This document shows, piece by piece, positions 29,001 through 36,678 of a stretch of 64,000 bases of DNA. The notes beneath the pieces were generated by a model. The model was given only the letters and a program-made list of their open reading frames with translations. It did no database searches and was not told the origin of the DNA. Position numbers and translations under genes: made by a program. The DNA comes from Nitrospira sp. MA-1 (lineage in GTDB: Bacteria > Nitrospirota > Nitrospiria > Nitrospirales > UBA8639): assembly GCA_032139905.1 (NCBI GenBank), contig JAQJDB010000005.1, positions 231,001 to 295,000 on the forward strand. Reading direction: 5' to 3'. How positions within the stretch are numbered: the stretch's first letter is position 1; the number at the start of each line of letters is the position of its first letter.

Positions 29001-30059
29001 CCCAGAAATCCGATTGAAACGTTGCTGGCTGAGATTTGGTCTGAACTCTTGAAACGAGAGCGGATCGGCATCTATGAGAATTTCTTCGACATGGGCGGGC
29101 ATTCGTTGCTCGCAGTGCAGTTGCTTCATCGTATCCAAAAGGCGATCGGAAGTGAACTCTCATTAATGACGGTGTTTCAGTCGCCGACGGTCGCGAGCTT
29201 GGCCGATGTCGTCATAAACGCATTACGGGTTCCCTCCTCACCATTGATTGCGCTCAAAGCGGAGGGATCGCGTCGTCCCCTGTATTGCATCGATTCGACG
29301 GGAAATCATGTTTTTGCCTATCAGCCCCTTGCCCGGTCACTCAGTGTCGAGCAACCGGTCTATGGTGTCGAGTTGCACAATGTTTTTACGCTTTCTCCGA
29401 AAGCCATCTCGATTGCAGCGCTGGCCAAGGACTATGCACATGCGATCCATCACCATCAGCCGGAAGGCCCTTATCAGGTCCTCGGATGGTCTTTAGGGGG
29501 CGTGATCGGGCTCGCGATTGCCCATGAATTGGAAGCGTTGGGGCAGTCTGTGGCCTTCTTGGGTTTTTTAGACACGCAAACACGCTCAGTCTTGTATGAA
29601 ACCTCGATGTCTAGCCTGCTTGAAGAACTCGCAGGATTTCTTGAGCCCGAATCGCGGGAAGAGTTAAGGGCTTTGCCTGACAATGAACGACAAGCCCTTC
29701 AAGACCGCCTTTTGACCTTGCAACCGGAAGAACAGATCAACGCCATGATTCTTTGGGCTCAAGCACAAAGGTATTTTGACGCGGATGTCCCGCTTGAGGT
29801 GATCAAAAGTCGATATGCTTTATTGAAAGATGAGGCGCGATTGATGAAAACCTATCGGTATCAGCCGATTCATGCACCGATACATGTATGGTGGGCAACG
29901 AAAACCTTGGAGTGTGTAGCCGGAATTCCGCCGATCGATTGGACTTCGTATACAACAGGTTTGGTTCATACTGAGATCATTGAAAGCGATCATGATGGAC
30001 TGTTGGGGAATCCTCGCGTTCACCGGCAGATCGATGAAATTTTAACTAAGTTGGCATGA
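26082..30059 (+). CDS. NRPS 4: interface domain-A(Asp)-T-thioesterase
   Basis: Terminating synthetase of 1,325 residues. The N-terminal 430 residues are C-domain-like (IRLSPQQKHLWML), but the HHxxxDG catalytic site reads RLPALCADAW, so both catalytic His residues are absent. This fits the non-catalytic 'interface' domain proposed to position fused beta-hydroxylases. The A domain (about 465-950) reads D-L-T-K-I-G-H-I-G-K, an Asp-type code. T has FFDMGGHSLL with Ser1008. The type I thioesterase has GWSLGG with Ser1137 and releases or cyclises the peptide. C7 and the hydroxylase that complete this module are on NRPS 3. The start could be ATG 26082 or ATG 26088; aaaagggg just upstream serves as RBS. 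Confidence 0.93.
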   Translation: MVMQQNLQGIRLSPQQKHLWMLQGDHRPREAHCSVVLEGPLNVATLEAAMQSVVGQYEIFRTTFHRESGVKVPFQVIHDSCELSWHHLDLSHLAVEQHEQELRRLIDEQQIWPFDFETLPHLCLRLAKFSLRKHALLIRLPALCADAWTIRNLIRQLSSTYQASCEGRECSSDPVQYVQFSEWQNELLTDKDVKAGQTYWHGQDFRSSPPLVLPFERPETNHTQPRRQEHCRDLDPSVVEILTSMALQSQSPIASMLLGAWYALLWKLTGKQELVVATLCEGRPYEELEESMGLFAKWLPVRYRVSPDSRWHEVVSQVDDLVNEGRSWQEHFVWDDDDEIMETVEENLFGFSYEPCPDASIAGGVTFLLHWHGACFDRFKMKLSCTHGSGSLRMTFTYDPDRFSRLAVQCLSEQFEALLASVFGQPDARLDTLSILSESARRRVLVDFNETSWSGPSQVCLHELFEAQCAKDPTRVAVVCQNESLTYAELNGRANRVARYLRRHGVGPLTLVGLWVERSVEMVVGLLGILKAGASYVPLDPGAPVARLHSLLKQIDVSWLVTQEALLSQELGFNGTILCLDRDRSLLDNELHENLGCLVSPHALAYVIYTSGSTGAPKGVAVTHHNIVNYTSSVSQILSMEAGWGFATVSTLSADLGNTVVFPSLTSGGTLHIIPYETAMNGNMLADYFTSHQIDVLKVVPSHFQALLRSTDGATFMPKKYLIFGGEVLSVELANWVIARSNGCSVVNHYGPTETTIGSLLFPLSSGSTEGFRLSSTVPIGRPLGNIQAFIMDERLEPVAVGVAGELYIAGMGVAWGYLHQPAQTAERFLPHPYSAEPGARWYRTGDLARLTPDGTIEFLGRRDQQIKLRGFRIELGEIEAHLGQAPGVREGVVVVREDASNEKSLMAYVVSSGESALTFSIIRDYLKDRLPDYMVPRTVVFLDSFPLTSNGKVDRKALLAFDGERLTAEYLAPRNPIETLLAEIWSELLKRERIGIYENFFDMGGHSLLAVQLLHRIQKAIGSELSLMTVFQSPTVASLADVVINALRVPSSPLIALKAEGSRRPLYCIDSTGNHVFAYQPLARSLSVEQPVYGVELHNVFTLSPKAISIAALAKDYAHAIHHHQPEGPYQVLGWSLGGVIGLAIAHELEALGQSVAFLGFLDTQTRSVLYETSMSSLLEELAGFLEPESREELRALPDNERQALQDRLLTLQPEEQINAMILWAQAQRYFDADVPLEVIKSRYALLKDEARLMKTYRYQPIHAPIHVWWATKTLECVAGIPPIDWTSYTTGLVHTEIIESDHDGLLGNPRVHRQIDEILTKLA

Positions 30060-30579
30060 ACATCATGGAACTCGAGGCCGACCGTCTATATGCCAAACAT
30101 GGAAGGCGTCTTTGAACGAAAGGGAGATCAGAAGGTCTCCTCCCATTCAGTTGGAGGAGAATCCGCAACAAGTGACTCACTTCCTATGTCTTGCTTTGTC
30201 TCATAAAAAAAGGACACATCGACTTCGCTACTTGAGCGAAAAGGATTCCTGGTTTATCTTCCTATAGAAATCGTCTGTTCACCCTCCATGGTTGGTTTGG
30301 GGCTGAATGCTGGCCTCTGGTCATGCGTGGTCTGTGTTTCAGGTCCTATTGCTTCACGCATCTTCGAAATTGAATGGTTAGCGGATTCTGCGCTATGGAT
30401 TCACTCCCAGGGTCCAATTCAATGACGACAGACCTATGAGACATTGTTCCGTGCCGATACGGGCGATGAAAACCTGTTCTACATACGTTCCTCACGCCGA
30501 TAAACCTTCGATGGTCTTTTCAGCAGGTCGCAGCTTGATTCCACTGCCTTGTCTTAGGCCGTTTAGGTTTTATGAGTGC
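30060..30579. other. intergenic, no gene seen
   Basis: The 520 bases after the NRPS operon hold no convincing gene. A short GC-rich inverted repeat near 30122-30140 (ggagatc/ggtctcc) could be part of an operon terminator, but it has no T-run, so I do not claim it as one. Confidence 0.5.
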
Positions 30580-30792
30580 TCATCTGGCTCCATCCGGTAT
30601 GGCGTCAGGTCTCCGGCCTTTAATGTCCTGGAAGGGAATCGACACCAATCGCTGACATCGCGCACATTTGATTGAAATCCCGCAGTGTTCCCAGCGTGCA
30701 ACCAGCTTCCCGCATTTACAGCGGATATCCTTTGCCATTTGTTCCGGTGGCCGATGTGGACCGGGATTTTGGGGATTGTGGCTAGTCATCAT
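30580..30792 (-). CDS. Com-like small zinc-ribbon protein
   Basis: A 70-residue protein with a four-cysteine zinc-ribbon pattern: IRCKCGKL followed about 17 residues later by IKCARCQRL. This layout resembles the Com family, named after the Mu phage translational activator but also found as small chromosomal proteins in many bacteria. The role here is unknown. An alternative start at residue 19 (MAKDIRCKCGK) would give a 52-residue protein; the upstream start has a purine-rich ggaagg ahead of it. It stands alone on the strand opposite to the NRPS genes. The small size leaves some doubt that it is expressed. Confidence 0.55.
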   Translation of the reverse strand: MMTSHNPQNPGPHRPPEQMAKDIRCKCGKLVARWEHCGISIKCARCQRLVSIPFQDIKGRRPDAIPDGAR

Positions 30793-31119
30793 AGGTATTG
30801 CCTTCCGCGTCCGATCACTACCCTCATCTGTTGGAGATGTCCAATCATGTGGCGTTCACCATCCATGTGAATACCCTTTCGTGACACCCGACTTCCCCTC
30901 ACAATTCATCCAGGAGATTCTGAGGTGTATTTCCATTTCGATGATATTGAACAGGCCTGCTACTTTTAATTCATTCCAAAAATGGAAAGGAGGATATGTT
31001 TGAATCTCGAAGAGATCCTTTCCCATTTTTCTCTTTCGTTAGAACCTTCATGGTTTATTGGAGAAAGGAAAACTGAATTTTCCATTGTCTCCCGTTCAGA
31101 TTGAAAATAGTGGTCTTGG
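30793..31119. other. intergenic, no gene seen
   Basis: This holds the spacer downstream of the secreted-protein gene that ends at 31120. I see no gene or clear signal in it. Confidence 0.5.
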
Positions 31120-31578
31120 TTATTTGAACACGACTCGTGAAAGCTGGGTTGCAGGCAACTCGACTTCTCCAAACGCAGACTGACCCTTAAAGCTTCCGGC
31201 AATTGCCAGCTGGAATTCCCCTGTCTTCCCATCCTTCAGGGTGACGTTCGCAACCGGCGGCGCTTCCTTATTAGAGGCTTTAAGATCGATTTCCTTTATG
31301 GAGAAAAACTTGATTTTTACCGTCGACGTGCCTCGCTTGACCGGTAATTCCCGAAGTTCGTGGGGAATAAAGGACGTTTCACTGACCTTTTCTTCATAAT
31401 AAAAGATAATGTTGTCCATCTCCGTCTGAAGACCTTCTGTATCAGTTGCCACGGCCCTGAAGGATTCTCCGGACTCGGAGGCGGACCATGCTGCCGGTGC
31501 CGCAACACATAAAAAGGCTCCGAACAATAGGACAACGTATGGGTTGGTCAACCTTCGATTCATTTTTTTGTTACACAT
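31120..31578 (-). CDS. small secreted protein of unknown function
   Basis: A 152-residue protein with a clear signal peptide: a basic N-terminus (MCNKKMNRRL), a hydrophobic stretch PYVVLLFGAFLCVAAPAAWS and an Ala-x-Ser cleavage region near residue 32. The mature part is hydrophilic and ends in a beta-rich segment (FQLAIAGSFKGQ ... LSRVVFK). I recognise no family. It is the last gene of the exbB-exbD-tonB run, 92 bases after tonB on the same strand, and has a good RBS (aaaggag). Its position suggests a periplasmic role linked to the TonB system, but nothing in the sequence proves that. Confidence 0.75.
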   Translation of the reverse strand: MCNKKMNRRLTNPYVVLLFGAFLCVAAPAAWSASESGESFRAVATDTEGLQTEMDNIIFYYEEKVSETSFIPHELRELPVKRGTSTVKIKFFSIKEIDLKASNKEAPPVANVTLKDGKTGEFQLAIAGSFKGQSAFGEVELPATQLSRVVFK

Positions 31579-31670
31579 CGCATACTCCTTTAGGTTAAAT
31601 TCTTTGGTTGTTGGATGAATGGTTGTCTTGGTATGTCGGATATCAGGGATGCATTGGATTCCTCTTGTTG

Positions 31671-32810
31671 CTATCCATCGAGTTTATAGGTCAGAGGCAC
31701 TAAAATGGTTAATTGCGGGTGCCCTAATGCATGATCAAGTGTCAACGGAGAAAGTTTCCACAGCAGGCTCAAGGCATCCTTATCAAGAATTTCATGCCCT
31801 GACGTTTCTGCCACCCGGAGATGTAAGATTGTGCCGTCCTGGCGAATGACGGCTTCCAGCACGACTTTTCCTTCCCATTCCTTCTGACGCGCTTTCTTCG
31901 GATAGCTTTTGTATTTCTCAATTTGATGCCAAATAGTTTGTGCTAACCACCCATAATCTGTCTGGGCCTCCGGATACGACTGGATGGGGCGTTCCACCGC
32001 AGCGGTTCGCTGATGAATCTGTGGTGCTGGGCGTTCACGAGCAATTTTCTTTTCTTGGGCGATCGGCACGGTCGGTTCGACTACTTCCGCTTTCGTCTGA
32101 ATTGCCTGGGATTGCACTGAAGCCTCAGGGCGGGTCGTGGGTACGGATTCGGTCACCCGTTCGGCGACCAAGGTGGTCTGCATGGGAGAATCAACCCTTT
32201 CCCTGACCTCGGCTACGGGGGTAGGGAGTGCTTGAGGAGAGGGCTCCGCCTGCTGAGTGAGACTGGTCTCTCGTTGCATGACCGGTTTCACCTGTTCAAC
32301 AGATTTTGAATGGGTGGATGGCGAAAGAATGTGTTTGGCAGGCTCCGAGACGACCTCCTGTTCAATCGGCGTCGATTCCAGGATCGGCTTGGCTTGCACC
32401 GGTTCTGGAGTTTGTTCCTGTCTGGGCATTGGAACGGTGTCGGTATGGAGGACCTCCTGGGTTTTCTTGGTAGGCAGGGGTTTGTGTTCTTCGATGACGG
32501 GCTCTCTTTTCATCATCGGTTGCTGGACGGGTGTTGGGAGAGGCACTTTCTCCGGTACGACTTGTTGGTGAACGGGCGTCGGTTTGGGCAGTTCCTGGGG
32601 TTCCGGTTGGTTGTGGATTTTGGGAGGAGCCGGTTTGATGAAGGCCATGTCCAATTTCAACGGTTCTGATTGCGACGTCGGTTGCAGGTCTGTAATGAGG
32701 AGAATGGCGAGACTGACAAATAATATGTGAACAAAGGTGGACCCTGCCCAGGCTTGAACCCGGCAATGGTCCGGAGCCACACTTAAGGCTTCTAACGTAG
32801 CGAGGGTCAT
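31671..32810 (-). CDS. TonB family protein
   Basis: TonB transmits proton-motive-force energy from ExbB/ExbD to outer-membrane receptors. The 379 residues have the expected order: a short cytoplasmic N-terminus, one membrane anchor (about 22-42, STFVHILFVSLAILLI), a long Pro/Glu/Gln/Lys-rich spacer that crosses the periplasm, and a C-terminal TonB domain (about 280-379) with YGWLAQTIWHQIEKYKSYP, WEGKVVLEAVI and a final LVPLTYKL. The start overlaps the exbD stop by 4 bases (ATGA). No TonB-dependent receptor gene is in the window. Confidence 0.92.
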   Translation of the reverse strand: MTLATLEALSVAPDHCRVQAWAGSTFVHILFVSLAILLITDLQPTSQSEPLKLDMAFIKPAPPKIHNQPEPQELPKPTPVHQQVVPEKVPLPTPVQQPMMKREPVIEEHKPLPTKKTQEVLHTDTVPMPRQEQTPEPVQAKPILESTPIEQEVVSEPAKHILSPSTHSKSVEQVKPVMQRETSLTQQAEPSPQALPTPVAEVRERVDSPMQTTLVAERVTESVPTTRPEASVQSQAIQTKAEVVEPTVPIAQEKKIARERPAPQIHQRTAAVERPIQSYPEAQTDYGWLAQTIWHQIEKYKSYPKKARQKEWEGKVVLEAVIRQDGTILHLRVAETSGHEILDKDALSLLWKLSPLTLDHALGHPQLTILVPLTYKLDG

Positions 32811-33181
32811 GAACGAATGACCTCAAGGCTAATATGCTCAAATCCTAATCCTTTCACCTCGTCCACGACCTCGACGAACCGCTCCAAGATAATGACTCGA
32901 TCGGCACGCACGAGTATGAGAGAGTCCTTGGAGTGAGATTGGAGCGCAAGGAGCAGGTCCGGGCGGGTCATCGGCCGGTCATTCAGAAAAATCTCTCCCT
33001 CTGCTGTCAGAGTCACAACCAAAGGCGTATCTTTTTTGGTTCCGGCTTCTTTGGCTTTGGCAAGGTCTACAGGGATTTGACCAGTTGTTATAAACGTCGC
33101 AGTGGTCATCACGATGACCAATAGCACTAACATCACATCCACCAGGGGGATGACGTTGATTTGATTGAGTTCACGCTCCAT
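32807..33181 (-). CDS. exbD: ExbD-type biopolymer transport protein
   Basis: ExbD forms the inner-membrane motor with ExbB. It has one N-terminal membrane segment (VMLVLLVIVMTTATFITT) after the conserved INVIPLVDVMLVLLVI, including the proton-path Asp, then a periplasmic domain with LTAEGEIFLND and SLILVRADR. I chose the ATG at 33181 (MERELNQINVIP), giving about 124 residues, because ExbD proteins start just before this motif. Longer frames would overlap exbB by over 60 bases, while this one overlaps by 11. Order and overlaps show an exbB-exbD-tonB operon. Confidence 0.92.
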   Translation of the reverse strand: MERELNQINVIPLVDVMLVLLVIVMTTATFITTGQIPVDLAKAKEAGTKKDTPLVVTLTAEGEIFLNDRPMTRPDLLLALQSHSKDSLILVRADRVIILERFVEVVDEVKGLGFEHISLEVIRS

Positions 33182-33596
33182 GTTGCACTTTGTACAAAGA
33201 GAGTAATTCGGCCACTCGGCGGCGTAGCACATTGTTCAGAACTACGCAGGGAATGGCGACCAGCAACCCGATGGCCGTCGCTTTCAATGCCAGACTCAAT
33301 CCGACCATGATGGTACTGACGGCCATCGTGCCGGAGGTTCCCATGTTATGAAAGGTCAGCATGATACCCAACACAGTTCCCAATAAGCCGATATACGGAG
33401 CATTGGCTGCGACGGTTCCGATGATCACCAACCGTTTAGTCAGAGCTACCTCAAACGTTTGTTGGTCAGGATATTTTCGGGGATCGACCTGCCGGTAAAA
33501 CAACCAGCGTTCAATGGCAACAGCGACAGCCCAAAAACTCAAGGCGATCAAAAGCCCAATAATTCCGTAATCAATCAGTTGATGCAAAATGTCCAT
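33171..33596 (-). CDS. exbB: ExbB-type (MotA/TolQ/ExbB) proton channel protein, short form
   Basis: This 141-residue protein is shorter than E. coli ExbB (about 244 residues) and fits the short ExbB type found with small ExbD partners. It has an N-terminal membrane segment (GIIGLLIALSFWAVAVAIE) and the conserved MotA/ExbB core: TVAANAPYIGLLGTVLGIM, then LSLALKATAIGLLVAIPCVVL. It is the first gene of the exbB-exbD-tonB operon. The energy-coupling role is secure; the transported substrate is inferred to be a ferric siderophore from the neighbouring NRPS operon. Confidence 0.92.
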   Translation of the reverse strand: MDILHQLIDYGIIGLLIALSFWAVAVAIERWLFYRQVDPRKYPDQQTFEVALTKRLVIIGTVAANAPYIGLLGTVLGIMLTFHNMGTSGTMAVSTIMVGLSLALKATAIGLLVAIPCVVLNNVLRRRVAELLSLYKVQHGA

Positions 33597-34075
33597 GAGT
33601 GTTTTTCCTGACTTCCTAAGGTTCGTGACCTTCGCGGTGGTACCTCGTTGGGTTTATGGGAAATGGGTTTGTGTTACGCTAGGTAGGGCCTTTTGCGGGA
33701 ATCCCGTGATGGGACTGCATGAACTCTTTGGCAGAGAAGACGAGATGACATATAGGACTTGGATCGGTCGAATCTGACCATGTCGTGTTCGACTCGTCCA
33801 TGAAAGGAAAACGCGTCAATCATGCCCAACACCGCAACTGAGGATATTTATTTAATAATGAAGATATCGTCATACTAGGATTAGACGTATGAACGTGGAA
33901 AAACCGGACATGTCCGACCAATGTTTTTTAATGAATTGTATTGACACTGATGTCCAATCCTCGAGGTTGAAGGTATCCCTTTGTTTTGTTGCCTTCGCTT
34001 GCTCACCAGTCGGTGCCATTTGATGATGAAAGGCCTCGATGGATACATTCACCCCGGATCGCTAAAAAAGACTCG
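33597..34075. other. intergenic between tonB 2 and exbB
   Basis: The 479 bases hold no convincing gene. They should carry the promoter for the exbB operon, but I found no good Fur box or sigma-70 pair by eye. Confidence 0.5.
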
Positions 34076-35062
34076 TCAATCCAATTGAAAAGTCAGAGGT
34101 ACGGATAAACTGACACTGTTTGACGTAAGAGGGTGACCCAAATCCAGCGGGGATGCCTGACGTACGATCGTCAACGCGGTTTGGTCGAGCACCTCAAACC
34201 CCGAACTTTCCTGGATTTCCATGTCGATCAGATGACCACCTTCAAGGACTTTCATCTGGACCAGGACTTTTCCCTCCCATTTATTTAACCGTGCAATTTC
34301 GGGGTAGAACTTTAATCGTTCTAACGTTTTCCTCAGATCTGTGATTAACCACCCATAATCGGGGCGTGTCTCCCGTCTCTGAATCGGTGGGTGAAATACC
34401 CGTGTCCGATGAATTATCTTCGGTTCTCTCTGGGCACTCGGTTGCATTACTCGCTCAGCCCGGTCTACGACTCTTTTAACCGGTGGCGGTAATTTTGCGG
34501 TTTGGCCATGGGTAAAAGGCACCGTGTTGATCTGCTCTTGAGTCGATGGTTGAGAGTGTGCGGTGGTTGTTTTTGATGGTGGTCGGGCCTGTTTTTCGGT
34601 ATTCAGAGATTGTTTGACAGGGAATTCGGTTAAGGGGAAGGCGATCGTTTTGGATTGGACGGATAGTTCTGTCGAAAGCTTCTTCCGACCGTCTTCTAAT
34701 GTTGAGCGTGAGTGTTTGCTTGACGCGTTAGGCGTCAAGTGGTGCGAGGATTCAGAATGGGCTACCACGGTTTCTTGAGGTGGCGCTGAAAGAAAGGGAG
34801 ACGGGGTATCGGATGTCACAGGCTCCGGGATGGGAGCGGTGGTCAGTGAAACATTCCAACGAAAGGTGGAAAGTTCCATTTCTTTTTTTGGTTCGCTGGC
34901 TTGAAAGGCCACAGAATAACAAATAGATAAGAACAGGGCGTGCAAAATAAAAGAACCTGCAAGCGCCTGAGAGAATCTGAAGCGCTTATAGGAATGGTGC
35001 TTGGCAGGTTGCCGAATTTGATTGGAAAACGGCTTCTCAGCAACCCAAGTGGCTTTAAGCAT
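34076..35062 (-). CDS. second TonB family protein
   Basis: A 328-residue TonB-like protein with a membrane anchor at about 32-52 (LAGSFILHALFLSICYSVAF), a Pro/Thr/Ser-rich spacer, and a C-terminal TonB domain with YGWLITDLRKTLERLKFYP, WEGKVLVQMKV and a closing VPLTFQL. It resembles the TonB at 31671-32810 in layout and in the YGWL...YP...WEGKV motifs, so the pair look like paralogues. It lies on the same strand, 479 bases upstream of exbB, and presumably shares the one ExbB/ExbD motor. A second TonB may serve a different set of receptors. Confidence 0.88.
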   Translation of the reverse strand: MLKATWVAEKPFSNQIRQPAKHHSYKRFRFSQALAGSFILHALFLSICYSVAFQASEPKKEMELSTFRWNVSLTTAPIPEPVTSDTPSPFLSAPPQETVVAHSESSHHLTPNASSKHSRSTLEDGRKKLSTELSVQSKTIAFPLTEFPVKQSLNTEKQARPPSKTTTAHSQPSTQEQINTVPFTHGQTAKLPPPVKRVVDRAERVMQPSAQREPKIIHRTRVFHPPIQRRETRPDYGWLITDLRKTLERLKFYPEIARLNKWEGKVLVQMKVLEGGHLIDMEIQESSGFEVLDQTALTIVRQASPLDLGHPLTSNSVSLSVPLTFQLD

Positions 35063-35209
35063 GCTCTGACTTTCATGCTTTAACCATTAGGAAGAGGGCT
35101 ATAGGGATTTTGCCCAATGCTTCTTCCCTAGGATGAACGGAGGAAAAGCATCGCGGCTGACTGTCGTTCTCCCCACTTATCACTCAAGGCCCAATGCCTT
35201 AAAACAAGC

Positions 35210-35241
35210 AGAGCCCAAAGGTATATGGACCTTTGGGCTCT
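35210..35241. terminator. perfect 13-bp inverted repeat (terminator-like hairpin)
   Basis: The arms at 35210-35222 and 35229-35241 are exact reverse complements (agagcccaaaggt / acctttgggctct) around a 6-base loop. There is no T-run on either side. It lies upstream of both flanking operons, so its role is unclear: it could insulate the two transcripts, attenuate one of them, or end an unannotated small RNA. Confidence 0.5.
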
Positions 35242-35387
35242 AGCCTCATGGGCTTCTAGCCTCTAATTCCTTCAATGAATGAGGGATTGTCTGCCTTGGT
35301 GATATCTAAATAACAGAATCCTCTTATTTAAGATCTAATGGTAAAAGGTAGTTTTTATTAATTTAGGATGAATGTATGAAATTTTTT

Positions 35388-35406
35388 GATATTGAAAATA
35401 AATATC
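35388..35406. promoter_or_regulatory. candidate Fur box
   Basis: The 19 bases gatattgaaaataaatatc match the classic Fur consensus (gataatgataatcattatc) at 15 of 19 positions. The site lies 326 bases upstream of tonB 2 and 424 bases upstream of the first Cys-rich peptide gene, between the divergent operons. The surrounding DNA is AT-rich, which raises the chance of a random match. Confidence 0.3.
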
Positions 35407-35829
35407 ATTATGTATCAGATGCTGTCAATATGATTCCGAGAACTCGGACTTTTTCGGAACATACTTATGAATCCTGCGTTTTACGTTCAATACTGTTTCA
35501 AATAAATCAATGAAAATTTTCTCGCTACCAAAGGAGAATGCGGTGTCTTGGTTGTTCGGTCGAGAAGCTTCAACAACTGATTTGATGATACGAAGACCCT
35601 GCAAAGAAAAATCTTACTAATCACGAAAATAGTGTCCCCAATACGGGTACCTTTCTGTTGATTCTCTATCTAGAAGTACTTGGGAAATCTGAGAAAGGAG
35701 GGGCACTATTTAAATTGACAAATTATGACCGTTCTTTACAATGGCGCATTGAAAAATTACCACATGAATAATGAGCAATAGCCATTAACCTGAAATAGGG
35801 GTTCCATCTATTTTCAATAGGGGGTAAGT

Positions 35830-36198
35830 ATGCCTGATAAACCGGTTCGTGCCATTGATCCCCTCGGTATTATTGCCCTCGCCGACGTCCTTGTAAATCA
35901 TGGGCCCCTCTACTGTTCATGTGAAGGCAAGCCGGGACCCGGCTGTTCCTGTCAGGACAAACCTCCTGGGTGTTCCTGCGAAGATAAGCCGGGACCTGGC
36001 TGTTCCTGTCAATTGAAGCCCGTCAAAACAGATATTCTTGAGGTGGTATCCAATCCAGTTTTTCGTGAAGTTGTGGCAGGAATGGATATCAGGAAACTCC
36101 AGAGCATAGAAGATTTCCTGTCTATTGTGGACGAAATCCGTACAAAAATGAATTCGTCCAGGCTTCCGACTCGCTCCACGGAGAAGAAAAAATCCTAA
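35830..36198 (+). CDS. Cys-rich RiPP-like precursor peptide 1
   Basis: A 122-residue peptide, homologous to the next gene and upstream of a radical SAM/SPASM enzyme. The N-terminus (MPDKPVRAIDPLGIIALADVL) is shared with peptide 2. The middle (29-64) has four CSC units, each followed by an acidic or amide pair and KP: CSCEGKPGPG, CSCQDKPPG, CSCEDKPGPG, CSCQLKP. Cysteines are at 29, 31, 39, 41, 48, 50, 58 and 60. The C-terminal half (DILEVVSNPVFREVV ... IEDFLSIVDEIRTKMN) is again shared and predicted helical, with a basic tail. The likely modified core is thus central, flanked by two conserved regions. RBS aggggg precedes the ATG. There is no signal peptide. It could instead be a metal-binding protein, but the linked maturase argues for modification. 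Confidence 0.75.
   Translation: MPDKPVRAIDPLGIIALADVLVNHGPLYCSCEGKPGPGCSCQDKPPGCSCEDKPGPGCSCQLKPVKTDILEVVSNPVFREVVAGMDIRKLQSIEDFLSIVDEIRTKMNSSRLPTRSTEKKKS
35914..36021 (+). repeat. four tandem CSC-xx-KP(G) repeats within peptide 1
   Basis: Coding repeats with a 9-10-residue period. The DNA of units 1 and 3 and of units 2 and 4 is similar (tgttcctg...aagccgggac), consistent with expansion by duplication. Peptide 2 keeps only the first two units intact, then CPYD and CTCESKP. Confidence 0.85.
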
Positions 36199-36310
36199 TA
36201 TTTGATTGAAATTGATTCCTCTTACCTTAAAAAGGCGCATGGAAAAAATCATCAGGGGATTATGCGAGACATCGCTGGATCTGAAATTTCCCAAATAGAA
36301 AGGGGTAACC

Positions 36311-36661
36311 ATGCCTGATAACCCGGTTCGCGCCGTTGACCCCCTCGGTATTGTGGCTCTAGCCAAGGTCCTCGCCCAATATGGACATAATGAATGTGGG
36401 TGTGAACTCAAGCCGGGAGGCGGGTGTTCATGCCAAGACAAGCCAGTATGTCCGTATGATGTTCAGTGTACATGTGAAAGCAAACCCGAACCCGCAGACA
36501 TCCTTGAAGTGATGTCCAATCCAGTTTTTCGAGAAGTGGTAAAAGGATTGGACCTGAACAGGCTGAAGAGCATAGAGGATTTTGTATCTATTGCAGACGA
36601 AATCCGTGCGAAAATGAATGCCAAACGTACGACTCGCGCCCCTAGCAAAAGGAAATCCTAA
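36311..36661 (+). CDS. Cys-rich RiPP-like precursor peptide 2
   Basis: A 116-residue paralogue of peptide 1. Both ends are conserved (MPDNPVRAVDPLGIVALAKV; DILEVMSNPVFREVVKGLD, then IEDFVSIADEIRAKMN). The middle differs: cysteines are at 29, 31, 39, 41, 47, 53 and 55, with CGCELKPGGG and CSCQDKP followed by CPYD and CTCESKP. The first four Cys align with peptide 1, so the variable part is the second half of the Cys region. The RBS (aaagggg) matches that of peptide 1. The gene ends 17 bases before the radical SAM gene, a tight operon link. Conserved flanks with a variable Cys core is the pattern expected of RiPP precursors. Confidence 0.75.
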   Translation: MPDNPVRAVDPLGIVALAKVLAQYGHNECGCELKPGGGCSCQDKPVCPYDVQCTCESKPEPADILEVMSNPVFREVVKGLDLNRLKSIEDFVSIADEIRAKMNAKRTTRAPSKRKS

Positions 36662-36678
36662 TTTAAAGGAAAGCTCAT

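Larger units (their letters stand above)
35063..35829. other. AT-rich divergent intergenic region between tonB 2 and the Cys-rich peptides
   Basis: This 767-base region separates the minus-strand TonB genes from the plus-strand peptide/radical SAM operon, so promoters for both should lie here. It holds a perfect 13-bp hairpin and a Fur-box-like site (listed separately). I see no gene in it. Confidence 0.6.

Noticed and set aside
35914-36021. Short tandem repeats that could be taken for a CRISPR array
   Set aside because: Units are 27-30 bases with no spacers, lie in frame inside a gene, and encode CSC-xx-KP motifs.
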